NCBI RefSeq assembly: GCF_014750685.1
Contig: NZ_JAAXGE010000007.1
Span: 186,001 to 250,000 of the forward strand
DNA length: 64,000 nt
Direction: 5' to 3'
Source: Bacteroides sp. GM023
GTDB taxonomy: Bacteria; Bacteroidota; Bacteroidia; Bacteroidales; Bacteroidaceae
In this document: positions 25,809 to 34,432 of the stretch, piece by piece
Layout: every line of letters starts with the position of its first letter
How positions within the stretch are numbered: the stretch's first letter is position 1
Made by a program: the position numbers and the translations under genes
The notes under the pieces: model-generated
The model's input: the letters and a program-made list of their open reading frames with translations, nothing else
Databases searched by the model: none
What the model was told of the DNA's origin: nothing

Positions 25809-25816
25809 CAAATATA
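25809..25816 (-). promoter_or_regulatory. -7 box of the ATPase gene
   Basis: TATATTTG on the minus strand fits TAnnTTTG, 77 bp upstream of the start codon and adjacent to the dyad. Confidence 0.5.
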
Positions 25817-25846
25817 GCTTTTTGTTTTGTTTCTTCTGTATAAAGT

Positions 25847-26878
25847 TTAAGATAAATTCGTCTTGTTCTTTATACTACTCTCCCTAATCTGCAAATGAGT
25901 AGGAATCATCACCTGTTTGACCGTTTTATCTCCTTTAATCTGCTCAATCAGCAACTGGCAGGCTGCTTCTCCCATTTTATACGTCTGATGGGATACTGCT
26001 GATAATTTAGGTTCTACATAATTAGCGTGCTGTTCATCCGTATATCCGATAATGGCAACATCATCCGGTATGCGAAGACCGTGGCTTTTGATAACTTCCA
26101 TGGCTGCAAAAGCCAATGTGTCATTCATCGCAAGGATGGCATCGGGCGGTTGGGGGAGAGACAGTAACGTTTCTGTTGCAATCTTGCCTTCTTCATAATC
26201 AATCTTCCGGCAAACAACCAATTCTTTTTCGATAGGAATCCGATTCTCGCGCAATGCTTCCAAATAACCGTGTTTTCTTCTTTTTACAATATCCAGGTGG
26301 TTGGCTCCGCCGATAAAGGCTACCCGTTTGCTGCCATTATCCAATAAATGCTGCGTAGCCATTTGTGCGGATTGTACCCCGTCCGCTACGACCGATGAGA
26401 ATTGCTCTGTCAGGCAAACACGGTCAAAAAGGATTAAAGGCATATTGATGTCTTTCAAGGCGGATAAATGAGAATAATCTGTCGTTTCTTGGGATAGGCA
26501 GGCAATAATGCCTTCCACACGCATATTGACCAAATTCTCAATGTTCCGCTTTTCATGCTCGTAAGATTCGTGTGATGTGGTGATAATCACAAAGTATCCG
26601 TTGGCGATAGCCATGTTTTCTATCCCGTTCAGGATAGAAGCAAAGAAATGGGTAACAATATCAGGAACTATCACACCGATAATGCGCGGAGCATTTTTCC
26701 GTAAACTCATGGCAAAAGGGTTGGGACGATAATTCATCTCTTTGGCTAGTTCCTTTGCCTTGGCACAAAGTTCACGACTGATTTCAGGGCTGTCTTTCAA
26801 CGCCCTGGATACAGTGGGAATCGAGACACCCAATGCTTGGGCAATATCTTTGAGTGAAGTATGTTTCCGGTATTCCAT
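25847..26878 (-). CDS. LacI-family transcriptional regulator
   Basis: 343-residue DNA-binding repressor. The helix-turn-helix is LKDIAQALGVSIPTVSRALKDS (about 9-30), with the hinge helix NPFAMSLRKNA. The sugar-binding periplasmic-protein-like domain follows (RIIGVIVPDIVTHFFASILNGIE, RVEGIIACLSQ, PDAILAMNDTLAFAAMEVI, VAIIGYTDEQ). It diverges from the aldose dehydrogenase operon, its likely target, and a LacI-type dyad lies between them. The 3' end of the gene is duplicated 1.5 kb downstream, beyond the ATPase gene, so the present terminus may have been supplied or restored by that event. The codons near the end differ at only four positions from the other copy. Confidence 0.93.
   Translation of the reverse strand: MEYRKHTSLKDIAQALGVSIPTVSRALKDSPEISRELCAKAKELAKEMNYRPNPFAMSLRKNAPRIIGVIVPDIVTHFFASILNGIENMAIANGYFVIITTSHESYEHEKRNIENLVNMRVEGIIACLSQETTDYSHLSALKDINMPLILFDRVCLTEQFSSVVADGVQSAQMATQHLLDNGSKRVAFIGGANHLDIVKRRKHGYLEALRENRIPIEKELVVCRKIDYEEGKIATETLLSLPQPPDAILAMNDTLAFAAMEVIKSHGLRIPDDVAIIGYTDEQHANYVEPKLSAVSHQTYKMGEAACQLLIEQIKGDKTVKQVMIPTHLQIRESSIKNKTNLS
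25866..25978. repeat. 113-bp direct repeat, copy B
   Basis: Copy B, inside the 3' end of the intact lacI-family gene. See copy A at 24275-24387; the units lie 1,591 bp apart and enclose the ATPase gene. Confidence 0.9.
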
Positions 26879-26957
26879 TTAAAGGTCTCTGACTTTGAAT
26901 CTTTTACAAAGAAAGCACATTTCCGGATAAATAAAAGCATTGGAAGCAATATTTTTT

Positions 26958-26973
26958 ACGTAAACCGTTACGT
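26958..26973. promoter_or_regulatory. LacI-family operator candidate
   Basis: ACGTAAACCGTTACGT has 6-bp complementary arms around a 4-bp centre, the same arm-centre layout as the general LacI-family site TGTAAACGTTTACA. It lies in the divergent intergenic region, 79 bp from the regulator start and 45 bp upstream of the -7 box of the dehydrogenase operon. Confidence 0.6.
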
Positions 26974-27017
26974 TGCTTTTTACGCTCTCCTCTGTCCGAC
27001 GACAATCATTCCTGACC

Positions 27018-27025
27018 TATTTTTG
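27018..27025 (+). promoter_or_regulatory. -7 box of the oxidative sugar operon
   Basis: TATTTTTG fits TAnnTTTG, 32 bp before the start codon of the aldo/keto reductase. Confidence 0.5.
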
Positions 27026-27056
27026 TCGCATACAAAACTATTTAAAACCCAAAAGT

Positions 27057-27989
27057 ATGCAATACCATGAAATCGGAAAGACAGGGATGAAAGTTTCATC
27101 TCTTAGTTTCGGAGCTTCTTCCTTAGGAGGAGTTTTCCATGATTTGAAAGAGAAAGAAGGGATTCAGGCAGTGTCTACTGCTATTGAATCAGGAATGAAT
27201 TTTATAGATGTTTCTCCTTATTACGGACACTATAAAGCGGAAACGGTATTGGGAAAAGCGTTGAAGGAACTTCCTCGCGACCGCTATTATCTCTCTACCA
27301 AAGTGGGACGTTATGGAAAAGATGGTGTAAACCTGTGGGATTATTCCGCCAAGCGTGCAACTGAAAGTGTATATGAGAGTATGGAACGCTTGAACATAGA
27401 CTTTATCGATTTGATAAATGTGCACGATGTTGAATTTGCTGATTTGAATCAGGTTGTTAATGAGACGCTGCCTGCTTTGGTAGAACTGCGTGAAAAAGGA
27501 GTGGTAGGTCATGTTGGAATCACCGACCTGCAACTGGAAAATTTGAAATGGGTCATCGACCATTCCCCAAGCGGTACGGTTGAATCTGTACTTAGTTTCT
27601 GTCATTATTGCCTGTGTGATGATAAGTTAGCGGACTTCCTGGATTATTTTGAATCTAAAGAAATTGGTGTCATCAATGCTTCTCCACTTTCAATGGGATT
27701 GTTGAGCGAACGGGGTGTTCCCGCCTGGCATCCGGCTCCGAAACCACTGGTAGAAGCTTGTCGCAAAGCCATGGAACATTGCAAGGCGAAAAACTATCCG
27801 ATAGAGAAACTGGCAATGCAATTCTCTGTCAGCAATCCCCGTATTGCTACCACTCTGTTCAGTACGACCAATCCTGAAAATGTGAAAAAGAATATCGCTT
27901 TCATCGAAGAACCGATTGATTGGGAACTCGTTCGGGAAGTGCAGGATATTATCGGAGAACAGAAACGCGTAAGCTGGGCAAACTCATAA
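27057..27989 (+). CDS. Aldo/keto reductase, probable L-galactose/L-fucose dehydrogenase
   Basis: 310-residue NAD(P)-dependent oxidoreductase of the aldo/keto reductase fold (YHEIGKTGMKVSSLSFGASSLGGVF, DVSPYYGHYKAETVLGKAL with the catalytic Tyr, YLSTKVGRYG with the Lys). It resembles the L-galactose and L-fucose dehydrogenase group, which oxidise C1 of the aldose to a lactone. The internal ATG at 27057 is chosen over 26973 because it begins the conserved family N-terminus. The next gene, a lactonase-type amidohydrolase, starts 15 bp downstream, which supports an oxidative pathway. Substrate identity (L-galactose, L-fucose or D-arabinose) is inference. Confidence 0.85.
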   Translation: MQYHEIGKTGMKVSSLSFGASSLGGVFHDLKEKEGIQAVSTAIESGMNFIDVSPYYGHYKAETVLGKALKELPRDRYYLSTKVGRYGKDGVNLWDYSAKRATESVYESMERLNIDFIDLINVHDVEFADLNQVVNETLPALVELREKGVVGHVGITDLQLENLKWVIDHSPSGTVESVLSFCHYCLCDDKLADFLDYFESKEIGVINASPLSMGLLSERGVPAWHPAPKPLVEACRKAMEHCKAKNYPIEKLAMQFSVSNPRIATTLFSTTNPENVKKNIAFIEEPIDWELVREVQDIIGEQKRVSWANS

Positions 27990-28004
27990 AACGAGATCTT
28001 TTGT

Positions 28005-28928
28005 ATGGAATACACAATTATTGATGCACACGCCCATCTGTGGTTACGACAGGATACTGTTGTGGACGGACTGCCAATCCGAACTTTGGAGAATGGACGT
28101 TCGGAGTTTATGGGAGAAATTCGGCAGATGGTTCCGCCTTTTATGATAGACGGAGTGAATAGCGCGGAAGTCTTCCTATCGAATATGGACTATGCTCAAG
28201 TGGGAGCGGCTGTTATCACCCAAGAGTTTATCGACGGTATTCAGAACGACTACCTGTCGGAAGTTGTCTCCCGTTATCCCAACCGTTTCTTAGTCTGCGG
28301 AATGTGCGAGTTTCGCAAACCGGGATTTTTGGAGCAGGCGAAAGAACTTATAGCAAAGGGTTTCAAAGCTATAAAAATTCCCGCCCAACGCCTGTTGTTA
28401 AAAGAAGGACGGGTGATGCTGAATAATGAGGAAATGATGCAGATGTTTCATTATATGGAAGAACGGAATGTGATGCTCTCTGTCGACTTGGCTGACGGAG
28501 CAACACAAGTGCCTGAAATGGAAGAGATTATTCAGGAATGTTCCCGGTTAAAAATAGCTGTCGGACATTTCGGAATGGTGACACGTCCCGACTGGAAAGA
28601 ACAAATCCGCCTGGCACGCCATCCTAATGTAATGATTGAATCCGGTGGAATCACCTGGCTTTTCAATGACGAATTCTATCCTTTCAAAGGAGCGGTAAAA
28701 GCGATTCGTGAAGCCGCGGATTTAGTTGGCATGGAAAAACTGATGTGGGGTTCGGATTATCCGCGTACCATTACAGCCATCACCTACAAGATGTCTTATG
28801 ATTTTGTGCTGAAGTCTACTGAACTGACGGAAAATGAAAAGAGACTTTTCCTGGGAGAAAATGCAAGGGACTTCTATGGATTCACCGACCTTCCGGTACT
28901 TCCCTATATCAAAAACATGTCTGAATAA
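28005..28928 (+). CDS. Amidohydrolase 2 family, probable sugar lactonase
   Basis: 307 residues with a metal-dependent TIM barrel: the HxH motif in IIDAHAHLW at the N-terminus, AVGHFGM in the middle, and the final Asp in LMWGSDYPR. This family includes L-fucono-1,5-lactonase and L-rhamnono-lactonase. Its place directly after the aldose dehydrogenase suggests it hydrolyses the aldonolactone made by that enzyme to the free aldonate. It is cotranscribed with the dehydrogenase (15-bp gap) and the symporter (18-bp gap). Confidence 0.85.
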   Translation: MEYTIIDAHAHLWLRQDTVVDGLPIRTLENGRSEFMGEIRQMVPPFMIDGVNSAEVFLSNMDYAQVGAAVITQEFIDGIQNDYLSEVVSRYPNRFLVCGMCEFRKPGFLEQAKELIAKGFKAIKIPAQRLLLKEGRVMLNNEEMMQMFHYMEERNVMLSVDLADGATQVPEMEEIIQECSRLKIAVGHFGMVTRPDWKEQIRLARHPNVMIESGGITWLFNDEFYPFKGAVKAIREAADLVGMEKLMWGSDYPRTITAITYKMSYDFVLKSTELTENEKRLFLGENARDFYGFTDLPVLPYIKNMSE

Positions 28929-28946
28929 GAAGAATACAACTATACC

Positions 28947-30212
28947 ATGAAAAAAAATACATATACAATACCTTTAGCACTGGTCTTTAGCCTGTTCTTT
29001 CTGTGGGCGATAAGCAGTAACCTGCTTCCTACCATGATTCGGCAATTGATGAAGACTTGCGAACTGAATACCTTCGAAGCTTCTTTTACGGAAACGGCCT
29101 ATTGGCTTGCCTATTTCATCTTTCCCATCCCGATAGCCATGTTTATGAAACGTTACAGCTATAAGGCAGGGATTATCTTCGGATTGATATTGGCAGCTAT
29201 CGGTGGTTTGCTTTTCTTTCCGGCGGCTATCCTGAAAGAGTATTGGGCTTACCTTTGCATCTTCTTCATTATCGCCACCGGAATGTGTTTCCTGGAAACA
29301 GCCGCCAATCCGTATGTCACCGTTTTAGGAGCTCCCGAAACAGCTCCCCGCCGACTGAACCTCGCCCAATCTTTCAATGGGCTCGGTGCTTTCATCGCCG
29401 CCATGTTCCTGAGCAAGCTCATTCTTAGCGGAACTCATTATACACGCGAAACTCTCCCGGTAGATTATCCGGGTGGTTGGCAAGCCTATATCCAACTGGA
29501 AACGGATGCCATGAAACTTCCCTACCTGATATTGGCTTTACTGCTTATCGCAATAGCCATTGTCTTTGTTTTCTCCAAACTACCGAAGATTGGAGATGAA
29601 GGCGCCGCAACTTCTTCGGAAAAATTGGATAAAAAAGAAAAGCTGATTGATTTTGGCGTATTGAAACATTCGCATCTGCGTTGGGGAGTTATTGCGCAAT
29701 TCTTTTATAATGGCGGACAGACGGCTATCAACAGTCTTTTCCTCGTATATTGCTGTACGTATGCCGGACTGCCCGAAGATACGGCGACTACCTTCTTCGG
29801 ATTGTATATGCTCGCCTTTCTTTTAGGACGCTGGATAGGTACGGGATTGATGGTGAAATTTCGTCCGCAGGATATGCTCTTGATCTATGCCCTGATGAAT
29901 ATTCTTCTGTGCGGAGTGGTCATGATATGGGGCGGAATGGTCGGACTGTATGCGATGCTGGCTATCTCTTTCTTTATGTCCATCATGTATCCTACACAGT
30001 TCTCCCTGGCTTTGAAAGGATTGGGAAATCAGACAAAGAGCGGTTCGGCTTTTCTTGTCATGGCGATTGTCGGCAATGCCTGCCTTCCGCAGTTGACGGC
30101 TTATTTCATGCATGCGAATGAGCATATCTATTATATGGCTTATTGCGTGCCGATGATTTGCTTTGTCTTCTGTGCCTATTACGGCTGGAAAGGCTATAAA
30201 GTAATCGATTAA
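28947..30212 (+). CDS. fucP: FucP-type sugar:H+ symporter
   Basis: 421-residue inner-membrane transporter of about 12 segments in the FHS family. Signatures are LFFLWAISSNLLPTMIRQLMKTC at the N-terminus, CFLETAANPYVTVLGAPETAPRRLNLAQSFNGLGA in the first half, and FFYNGGQTAINSLFLVY in the second half. FucP carries L-fucose and the structurally similar L-galactose and D-arabinose, which fits the rest of the operon. The symbol denotes the family; substrate is inferred from context. Confidence 0.87.
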   Translation: MKKNTYTIPLALVFSLFFLWAISSNLLPTMIRQLMKTCELNTFEASFTETAYWLAYFIFPIPIAMFMKRYSYKAGIIFGLILAAIGGLLFFPAAILKEYWAYLCIFFIIATGMCFLETAANPYVTVLGAPETAPRRLNLAQSFNGLGAFIAAMFLSKLILSGTHYTRETLPVDYPGGWQAYIQLETDAMKLPYLILALLLIAIAIVFVFSKLPKIGDEGAATSSEKLDKKEKLIDFGVLKHSHLRWGVIAQFFYNGGQTAINSLFLVYCCTYAGLPEDTATTFFGLYMLAFLLGRWIGTGLMVKFRPQDMLLIYALMNILLCGVVMIWGGMVGLYAMLAISFFMSIMYPTQFSLALKGLGNQTKSGSAFLVMAIVGNACLPQLTAYFMHANEHIYYMAYCVPMICFVFCAYYGWKGYKVID

Positions 30213-30236
30213 TAAATTTATAATCAAACATATCAA

Positions 30237-31253
30237 ATGAAAGCAGTTCAAATTGTCAACCCCTTCGAAATGAAGGTGGTTGAACTGGAAAAACCGACCG
30301 TTGGAGCCGGTGAAGTATTAGTAAGAATCAAGTATGTAGGCTTTTGCGGGTCGGACTTGAACACGTTTTTGGGCAAAAATCCGATGGTGAAATTACCCGT
30401 GATACCGGGACATGAAGTAGGAGCGGTGATTGAGGAAATCGGTCACGATGTTCCGGCAGGTTTCGAAAAAGGAATGAATGTGACGCTGAATCCGTATACC
30501 AATTGCGGTAAATGCGCTTCCTGTCGTAATGGCCGTGTCAATGCCTGCGAACATAATGAAACATTAGGTGTACAACGCAATGGAGTGATGTGCGAATATG
30601 CCGTATTGCCTTGGACGAAGATTATTCCCGCAGGCAATATCTCCTCCCGTGATTGTGCGTTGATTGAACCGATGAGTGTCGGCTTCCATGCAGTATCGCG
30701 CGCCCAGGTTATTGACAACGAATACGTAATGGTGATTGGCTGCGGTATGATTGGCATAGGAGCGATAGTACGTGCCGCCCTGCGCGGTGCAACAGTGATT
30801 GCTGTCGATTTGGACGATGAGAAACTGGAACTGGCAAAAAAAGTCGGTGCATCCTACGTGGTTAACTCTAAAACAGAGAATGTACACGAACGGATACAGG
30901 AAATCACGGAAGGATTGGGAGCCGATGTCGTGATTGAAGCGGTCGGCAGTCCGGTCACTTATGTGATGGCGGTAGACGAAGTCGGATTCACCGGACGTGT
31001 GGTTTGTATCGGTTATGCCAAGAGCGAAGTCGCTTTTCAAACGAAACTTTTCGTTCAGAAAGAACTGGATATCCGTGGTTCGAGAAATGCATTGCCGGCA
31101 GATTTCCGCGCGGTAATCAATTATATGAAAGAAGGTAACTGCCCGGTAGAAGAATTAATCTCGAAGATAGCCAAACCGGAAGCTGCTTTGGATGCCATGC
31201 AAGAATGGACAGCTAATCCGGGAAAAGTATTCCGTATTTTGGTGGAATTCTAA
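30237..31253 (+). CDS. Zinc-dependent alcohol dehydrogenase, LgoD-like (L-galactonate 5-dehydrogenase candidate)
   Basis: 338-residue medium-chain dehydrogenase. The catalytic zinc ligands are in GFCGSDLNTF and PGHEVGAVIEE, and the structural zinc Cys4 cluster is NCGKCASCRNGRVNAC. The Rossmann fold follows (VIGCGMIGIGAIVRAALRGATVIAVDLD), and the C-terminal GSRNALPADFRAVINYMKEGN matches the region seen in E. coli LgoD. LgoD oxidises L-galactonate to D-tagaturonate, which joins hexuronate catabolism. If the substrate were L-fuconate the product would be a deoxy analogue with no obvious entry point, so L-galactose is the more coherent substrate. It is the last gene before a terminator. Confidence 0.85.
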   Translation: MKAVQIVNPFEMKVVELEKPTVGAGEVLVRIKYVGFCGSDLNTFLGKNPMVKLPVIPGHEVGAVIEEIGHDVPAGFEKGMNVTLNPYTNCGKCASCRNGRVNACEHNETLGVQRNGVMCEYAVLPWTKIIPAGNISSRDCALIEPMSVGFHAVSRAQVIDNEYVMVIGCGMIGIGAIVRAALRGATVIAVDLDDEKLELAKKVGASYVVNSKTENVHERIQEITEGLGADVVIEAVGSPVTYVMAVDEVGFTGRVVCIGYAKSEVAFQTKLFVQKELDIRGSRNALPADFRAVINYMKEGNCPVEELISKIAKPEAALDAMQEWTANPGKVFRILVEF

Positions 31254-31280
31254 GATTCTGTCTATAAGGATGATAATAAA

Positions 31281-31312
31281 GGTGAAAGGTTTTATACCTT
31301 TCATCTTTTTTT
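31281..31312 (+). terminator. Rho-independent terminator after the oxidative sugar operon
   Basis: GGTGAAAGG (31281-31289) pairs with CCTTTCATC (31297-31305), including one G-U pair, with a 7-nt loop, and is followed by a run of T residues. Confidence 0.75.
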
Positions 31313-31321
31313 ATGCGCAAA

Positions 31322-31387
31322 TGTAACGTGAATGATAGTCTTTGATACGCAGAAGTATGTATGGTTAAGTGAAATGGGTTAACTTTG
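31322..31387 (+). promoter_or_regulatory. GH3 promoter with predicted HTCS direct repeats
   Basis: The -7 box TAACTTTG is at 31380-31387. TGTAACGTGA begins at 31322 and TGATACGCAG at 31343, 58 and 37 bp upstream of the -7 box and 21 bp apart. The same positions carry related sequences at four other promoters of the xylan region. Confidence 0.6.
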
Positions 31388-31420
31388 CGCAGAAACATGA
31401 TAACCTATAAATATAGTAGA

Positions 31421-34006
31421 ATGAATACAAAACTAAAATTTACACTTGGACTTTGCGGCCTTTGCCTGCTTTTTTCCTGCGCTCAAAAACTACCTTACCA
31501 AGACACTTCTTTATCGGCAGAACAACGGGCTGAAGATTTATTGCCCCGATTGACTTTGGAAGAGAAAGTGTCATTAATGCAGAATTCATCGCCTGCTATT
31601 CCGCGACTGGGAATCAAAGAGTATGACTGGTGGAACGAAGCACTGCACGGCGTAGGACGTGCCGGACTGGCTACTGTCTTTCCACAGGCTATCGGTATGG
31701 GTGCTTCTTTCAATGATTCGCTATTATATGAGGTTTTCAATGCTACATCCGACGAAGCCCGCGTGAAATCACGTATCTTCAGTGAAGAAGGTCTTTTGAA
31801 ACGCTATCAGGGATTAACCTTCTGGACACCGAATGTCAATATCTTCCGTGACCCTCGTTGGGGACGCGGTCAGGAGACATATGGTGAAGACCCCTATCTG
31901 ACAGGACAAATGGGAGTTGCCGTTGTCCGTGGCCTGCAAGGGACAGAAGACGGCAAGTATGACAAACTACACGCCTGTGCCAAACATTATGCCGTTCATT
32001 CCGGTCCGGAATGGAACCGTCACAGCTTTGATGCGGAAAATATCGACCCTCGTGATTTGTGGGAAACCTATTTGCCCGCTTTTAAGGATTTGGTGCAGAA
32101 AGCAGATGTCAAAGAAGTAATGTGTGCCTACAATCGCTTTGAAGGAGAGCCATGTTGTGGCAGCAATCGTCTGTTGATGCAGATTCTGCGGGACGAATGG
32201 GGATATAAAGGCATTGTTGTCTCCGACTGCGGAGCAATCTCCGACTTCTACCGCCCGGGAACACACGGAACCCACCCAGACAAGGAACATGCTTCGGCAG
32301 GCGCTGTGATTTCAGGTACAGACCTGGAATGTGGTGGCGAATATGCTTCCCTGACGGAAGCCGTGAAAGCCGGACTGATTGATGAAAAACAAATAGATGT
32401 TTCACTGAAACGCCTGTTGACTGCACGTTTCGAACTGGGAGAAATGGACGAAAAGCCTGCCTGGTCTGAAATCCCTTCATCCGTATTGAATAGTAAGGAA
32501 CACCAGGCACTGGCTCTGCGTATGGCCCGTGAATCATTGGTACTCCTACAGAATAAAAACAATATCCTGCCATTGAATACCAATCTGAAAGTGGCTGTCA
32601 TGGGACCGAATGTCAATGACTCCGTGATGCAATGGGGAAACTACAATGGCATACCTGCACATACGGTCACTTTACTGGAAGCTGTACGTGCTAAACTTCC
32701 GGAAGGGCAAATAATCTACGAACCGGGTTGTGACCGCACCAACAGGACAGCGCTTCAAAGCCTGTTTGATGAATGTAGTATCAATGGAAAACCCGGTTTT
32801 GCAGCAGAATATTGGAACAATCGTAATCAGGAAGGTGACGTTGTTGCTACCGACCAAATTTCCACCCCGTTCCATTTTGCAACAACAGGAGCTACCACGT
32901 TTGCTCCCGGTGTGGAACTAACTGATTTCTCAGCTCGTTATGAATCCGTATTCCGTCCTTCAAAGTCGGGTAATGTTGATTTCCGTTTCCAACTGGATGG
33001 CGAAGTGGTACTTACTATCGACGGTGAACAAGTCGCTCAAAAAGCATACGTGAAGAACCCGACGAATCTCTATACATTGCAGGCAAAAGCCGGAAAAGAA
33101 TATCGTGTCGAAATCCAGTTTAAACAACGGAACGAAAGAGCAACGCTCGACTTTGACTTAGGCAGAGAAGTAAATGTCAACCTGAACACCGCCGTAGAAA
33201 AAGTGAAAGATGCTGATATCATTCTCTTTGCCGGTGGAATCTCCCCAAGTCTGGAAGGAGAGGAAATGCCGGTTACTATCCCCGGATTTAAGGGTGGTGA
33301 CCGTACGGACATCGAACTTCCGGCTGTTCAACGCGACTTATTGAAAGCCTTGCAGAAAGCAGGAAAGAAGATTATCTTCATCAATTATTCCGGTTCGGCT
33401 ATGGGATTAGTGCCGGAAGCAGGTATCTGTGACGCTATTTTGCAAGCATGGTATCCGGGACAAGCCGGCGGAACGGCTATCGTAGATGTACTGTTCGGAG
33501 ATTATAACCCAGCAGGACGTCTGCCGGTAACCTTCTATAAGGATGCCGGTCAGTTGCCCGATTTTGAAGATTACTCAATGAAAGGACGTACCTATCGCTA
33601 TATGCAGCAAGAACCGCTTTTCCCGTTCGGACATGGTTTGACTTATACTACATTTACTTATGACGAGGCTAATTTAAGTAAGAATACAATAGGAGACGGA
33701 GAAACTGTTACATTGACTATTCCGGTAAGAAATGCCGGACAGCGGGACGGGGACGAAGTGGTTCAGGTTTATCTGAGATGTATGGCAGATAAAGAAGGTC
33801 CTCGCTATACATTGCGTGCTTTCAAACGCGTTCATATTCCGGCAGGTGAAACTAAACAGGTGACAATCCCCCTTACAAATGAAAGTTTTGAATGGTTTGA
33901 TACGGCGACTAACACGATACATCCGCTGCAGGGTACTTACGAACTGCTGTATGGAGGATCTTCTGATAAGAATAAGTTGAAAACGATTGTAATGAACGTA
34001 CAGTAA
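31421..34006 (+). CDS. GH3 beta-xylosidase/beta-glucosidase lipoprotein with PA14 insert
   Basis: 861-residue lipoprotein (lipobox CLLFSC). Domains in order are: GH3 N-terminal barrel with WWNEALHGVGRAG and the nucleophile Asp269 in GIVVSDCGAISDFY; the first part of the GH3 C-terminal domain; a PA14 domain (about 456-580, GFAAEYWNNRNQEGD to RATLDFDLG); the rest of the C-domain (AWYPGQAGGTAIVDVLFGDYNPAGRLPVTFY); and a fibronectin III-like tail. The WWNEALHGV motif and the enzyme neighbours favour beta-xylosidase. The ATG at 31421 starts the signal peptide; an upstream in-frame ATG at 31385 overlaps the -7 box. It has its own promoter with predicted HTCS sites. Confidence 0.92.
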   Translation: MNTKLKFTLGLCGLCLLFSCAQKLPYQDTSLSAEQRAEDLLPRLTLEEKVSLMQNSSPAIPRLGIKEYDWWNEALHGVGRAGLATVFPQAIGMGASFNDSLLYEVFNATSDEARVKSRIFSEEGLLKRYQGLTFWTPNVNIFRDPRWGRGQETYGEDPYLTGQMGVAVVRGLQGTEDGKYDKLHACAKHYAVHSGPEWNRHSFDAENIDPRDLWETYLPAFKDLVQKADVKEVMCAYNRFEGEPCCGSNRLLMQILRDEWGYKGIVVSDCGAISDFYRPGTHGTHPDKEHASAGAVISGTDLECGGEYASLTEAVKAGLIDEKQIDVSLKRLLTARFELGEMDEKPAWSEIPSSVLNSKEHQALALRMARESLVLLQNKNNILPLNTNLKVAVMGPNVNDSVMQWGNYNGIPAHTVTLLEAVRAKLPEGQIIYEPGCDRTNRTALQSLFDECSINGKPGFAAEYWNNRNQEGDVVATDQISTPFHFATTGATTFAPGVELTDFSARYESVFRPSKSGNVDFRFQLDGEVVLTIDGEQVAQKAYVKNPTNLYTLQAKAGKEYRVEIQFKQRNERATLDFDLGREVNVNLNTAVEKVKDADIILFAGGISPSLEGEEMPVTIPGFKGGDRTDIELPAVQRDLLKALQKAGKKIIFINYSGSAMGLVPEAGICDAILQAWYPGQAGGTAIVDVLFGDYNPAGRLPVTFYKDAGQLPDFEDYSMKGRTYRYMQQEPLFPFGHGLTYTTFTYDEANLSKNTIGDGETVTLTIPVRNAGQRDGDEVVQVYLRCMADKEGPRYTLRAFKRVHIPAGETKQVTIPLTNESFEWFDTATNTIHPLQGTYELLYGGSSDKNKLKTIVMNVQ

Positions 34007-34077
34007 TACCGCTTTTGGATTTTGTTTATTTTTACAGATAGACAATCCGGATTTATTTATTGAATGAATAAAGAAAG

Positions 34078-34161
34078 AACGACCTTGTTCCTTTAAAAGG
34101 AACGGGTCGTTTCTTTTAAACCAAGACCCCGTTGCTTTAAAACCAACGGGGTCTTTCTTTT
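34078..34161 (+). terminator. Two consecutive terminator hairpins after GH3
   Basis: Hairpin 1 pairs AACGACC (34078-34084) with GGTCGTT (34105-34111) around an inner GTTCCTTT/AAAGGAAC stem. Hairpin 2 pairs AAGACCCCGTTG (34123-34134) with CAACGGGGTCTT (34144-34155). Both are followed by TTCTTTT. Confidence 0.75.
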
Positions 34162-34175
34162 AAAGGAAAATGAGC
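34088..34175. repeat. Four tandem 22-bp units with TTTAAA core
   Basis: Units begin at 34088, 34110, 34132 and 34154, an exact 22-bp period. Each begins TTnCTTT and has a TTTAAA centre followed by GGAA or CCAA. Alternate units carry complementary second halves, so units pair with each other to form the two terminator hairpins. The rest of 34176-34320 shows nothing further that I can name. Confidence 0.75.
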
Positions 34176-34333
34176 TTTTGATAGTATCTGATATTCAGTC
34201 TTTTACATAAGGAGAGATAAACGTGTTGAAGGCTTGGCTATATTAGGTAGTGCAGTCATTTATCTTACCATTTTTCTAGTTTAGAGGCCTTTTGTAACAC
34301 CAAGAAAGAATTATGTTACGTGTATATGATAAA

Positions 34334-34399
34334 TGTAACCTCCATATAGAAGCCAGTAACGTGATTGTTAGACATCGTGAAATCAAATCGATACATTTG
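34334..34399 (+). promoter_or_regulatory. GH43 promoter with predicted HTCS direct repeats
   Basis: The -7 box TACATTTG is at 34392-34399. TGTAACCTCC starts at 34334 (58 bp upstream) and AGTAACGTGA at 34355 (37 bp upstream). A further TGTAACACC is at 34293. Confidence 0.65.
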
Positions 34400-34432
34400 C
34401 AAACACTACTATGGAACAGGAAATTATAGAAA

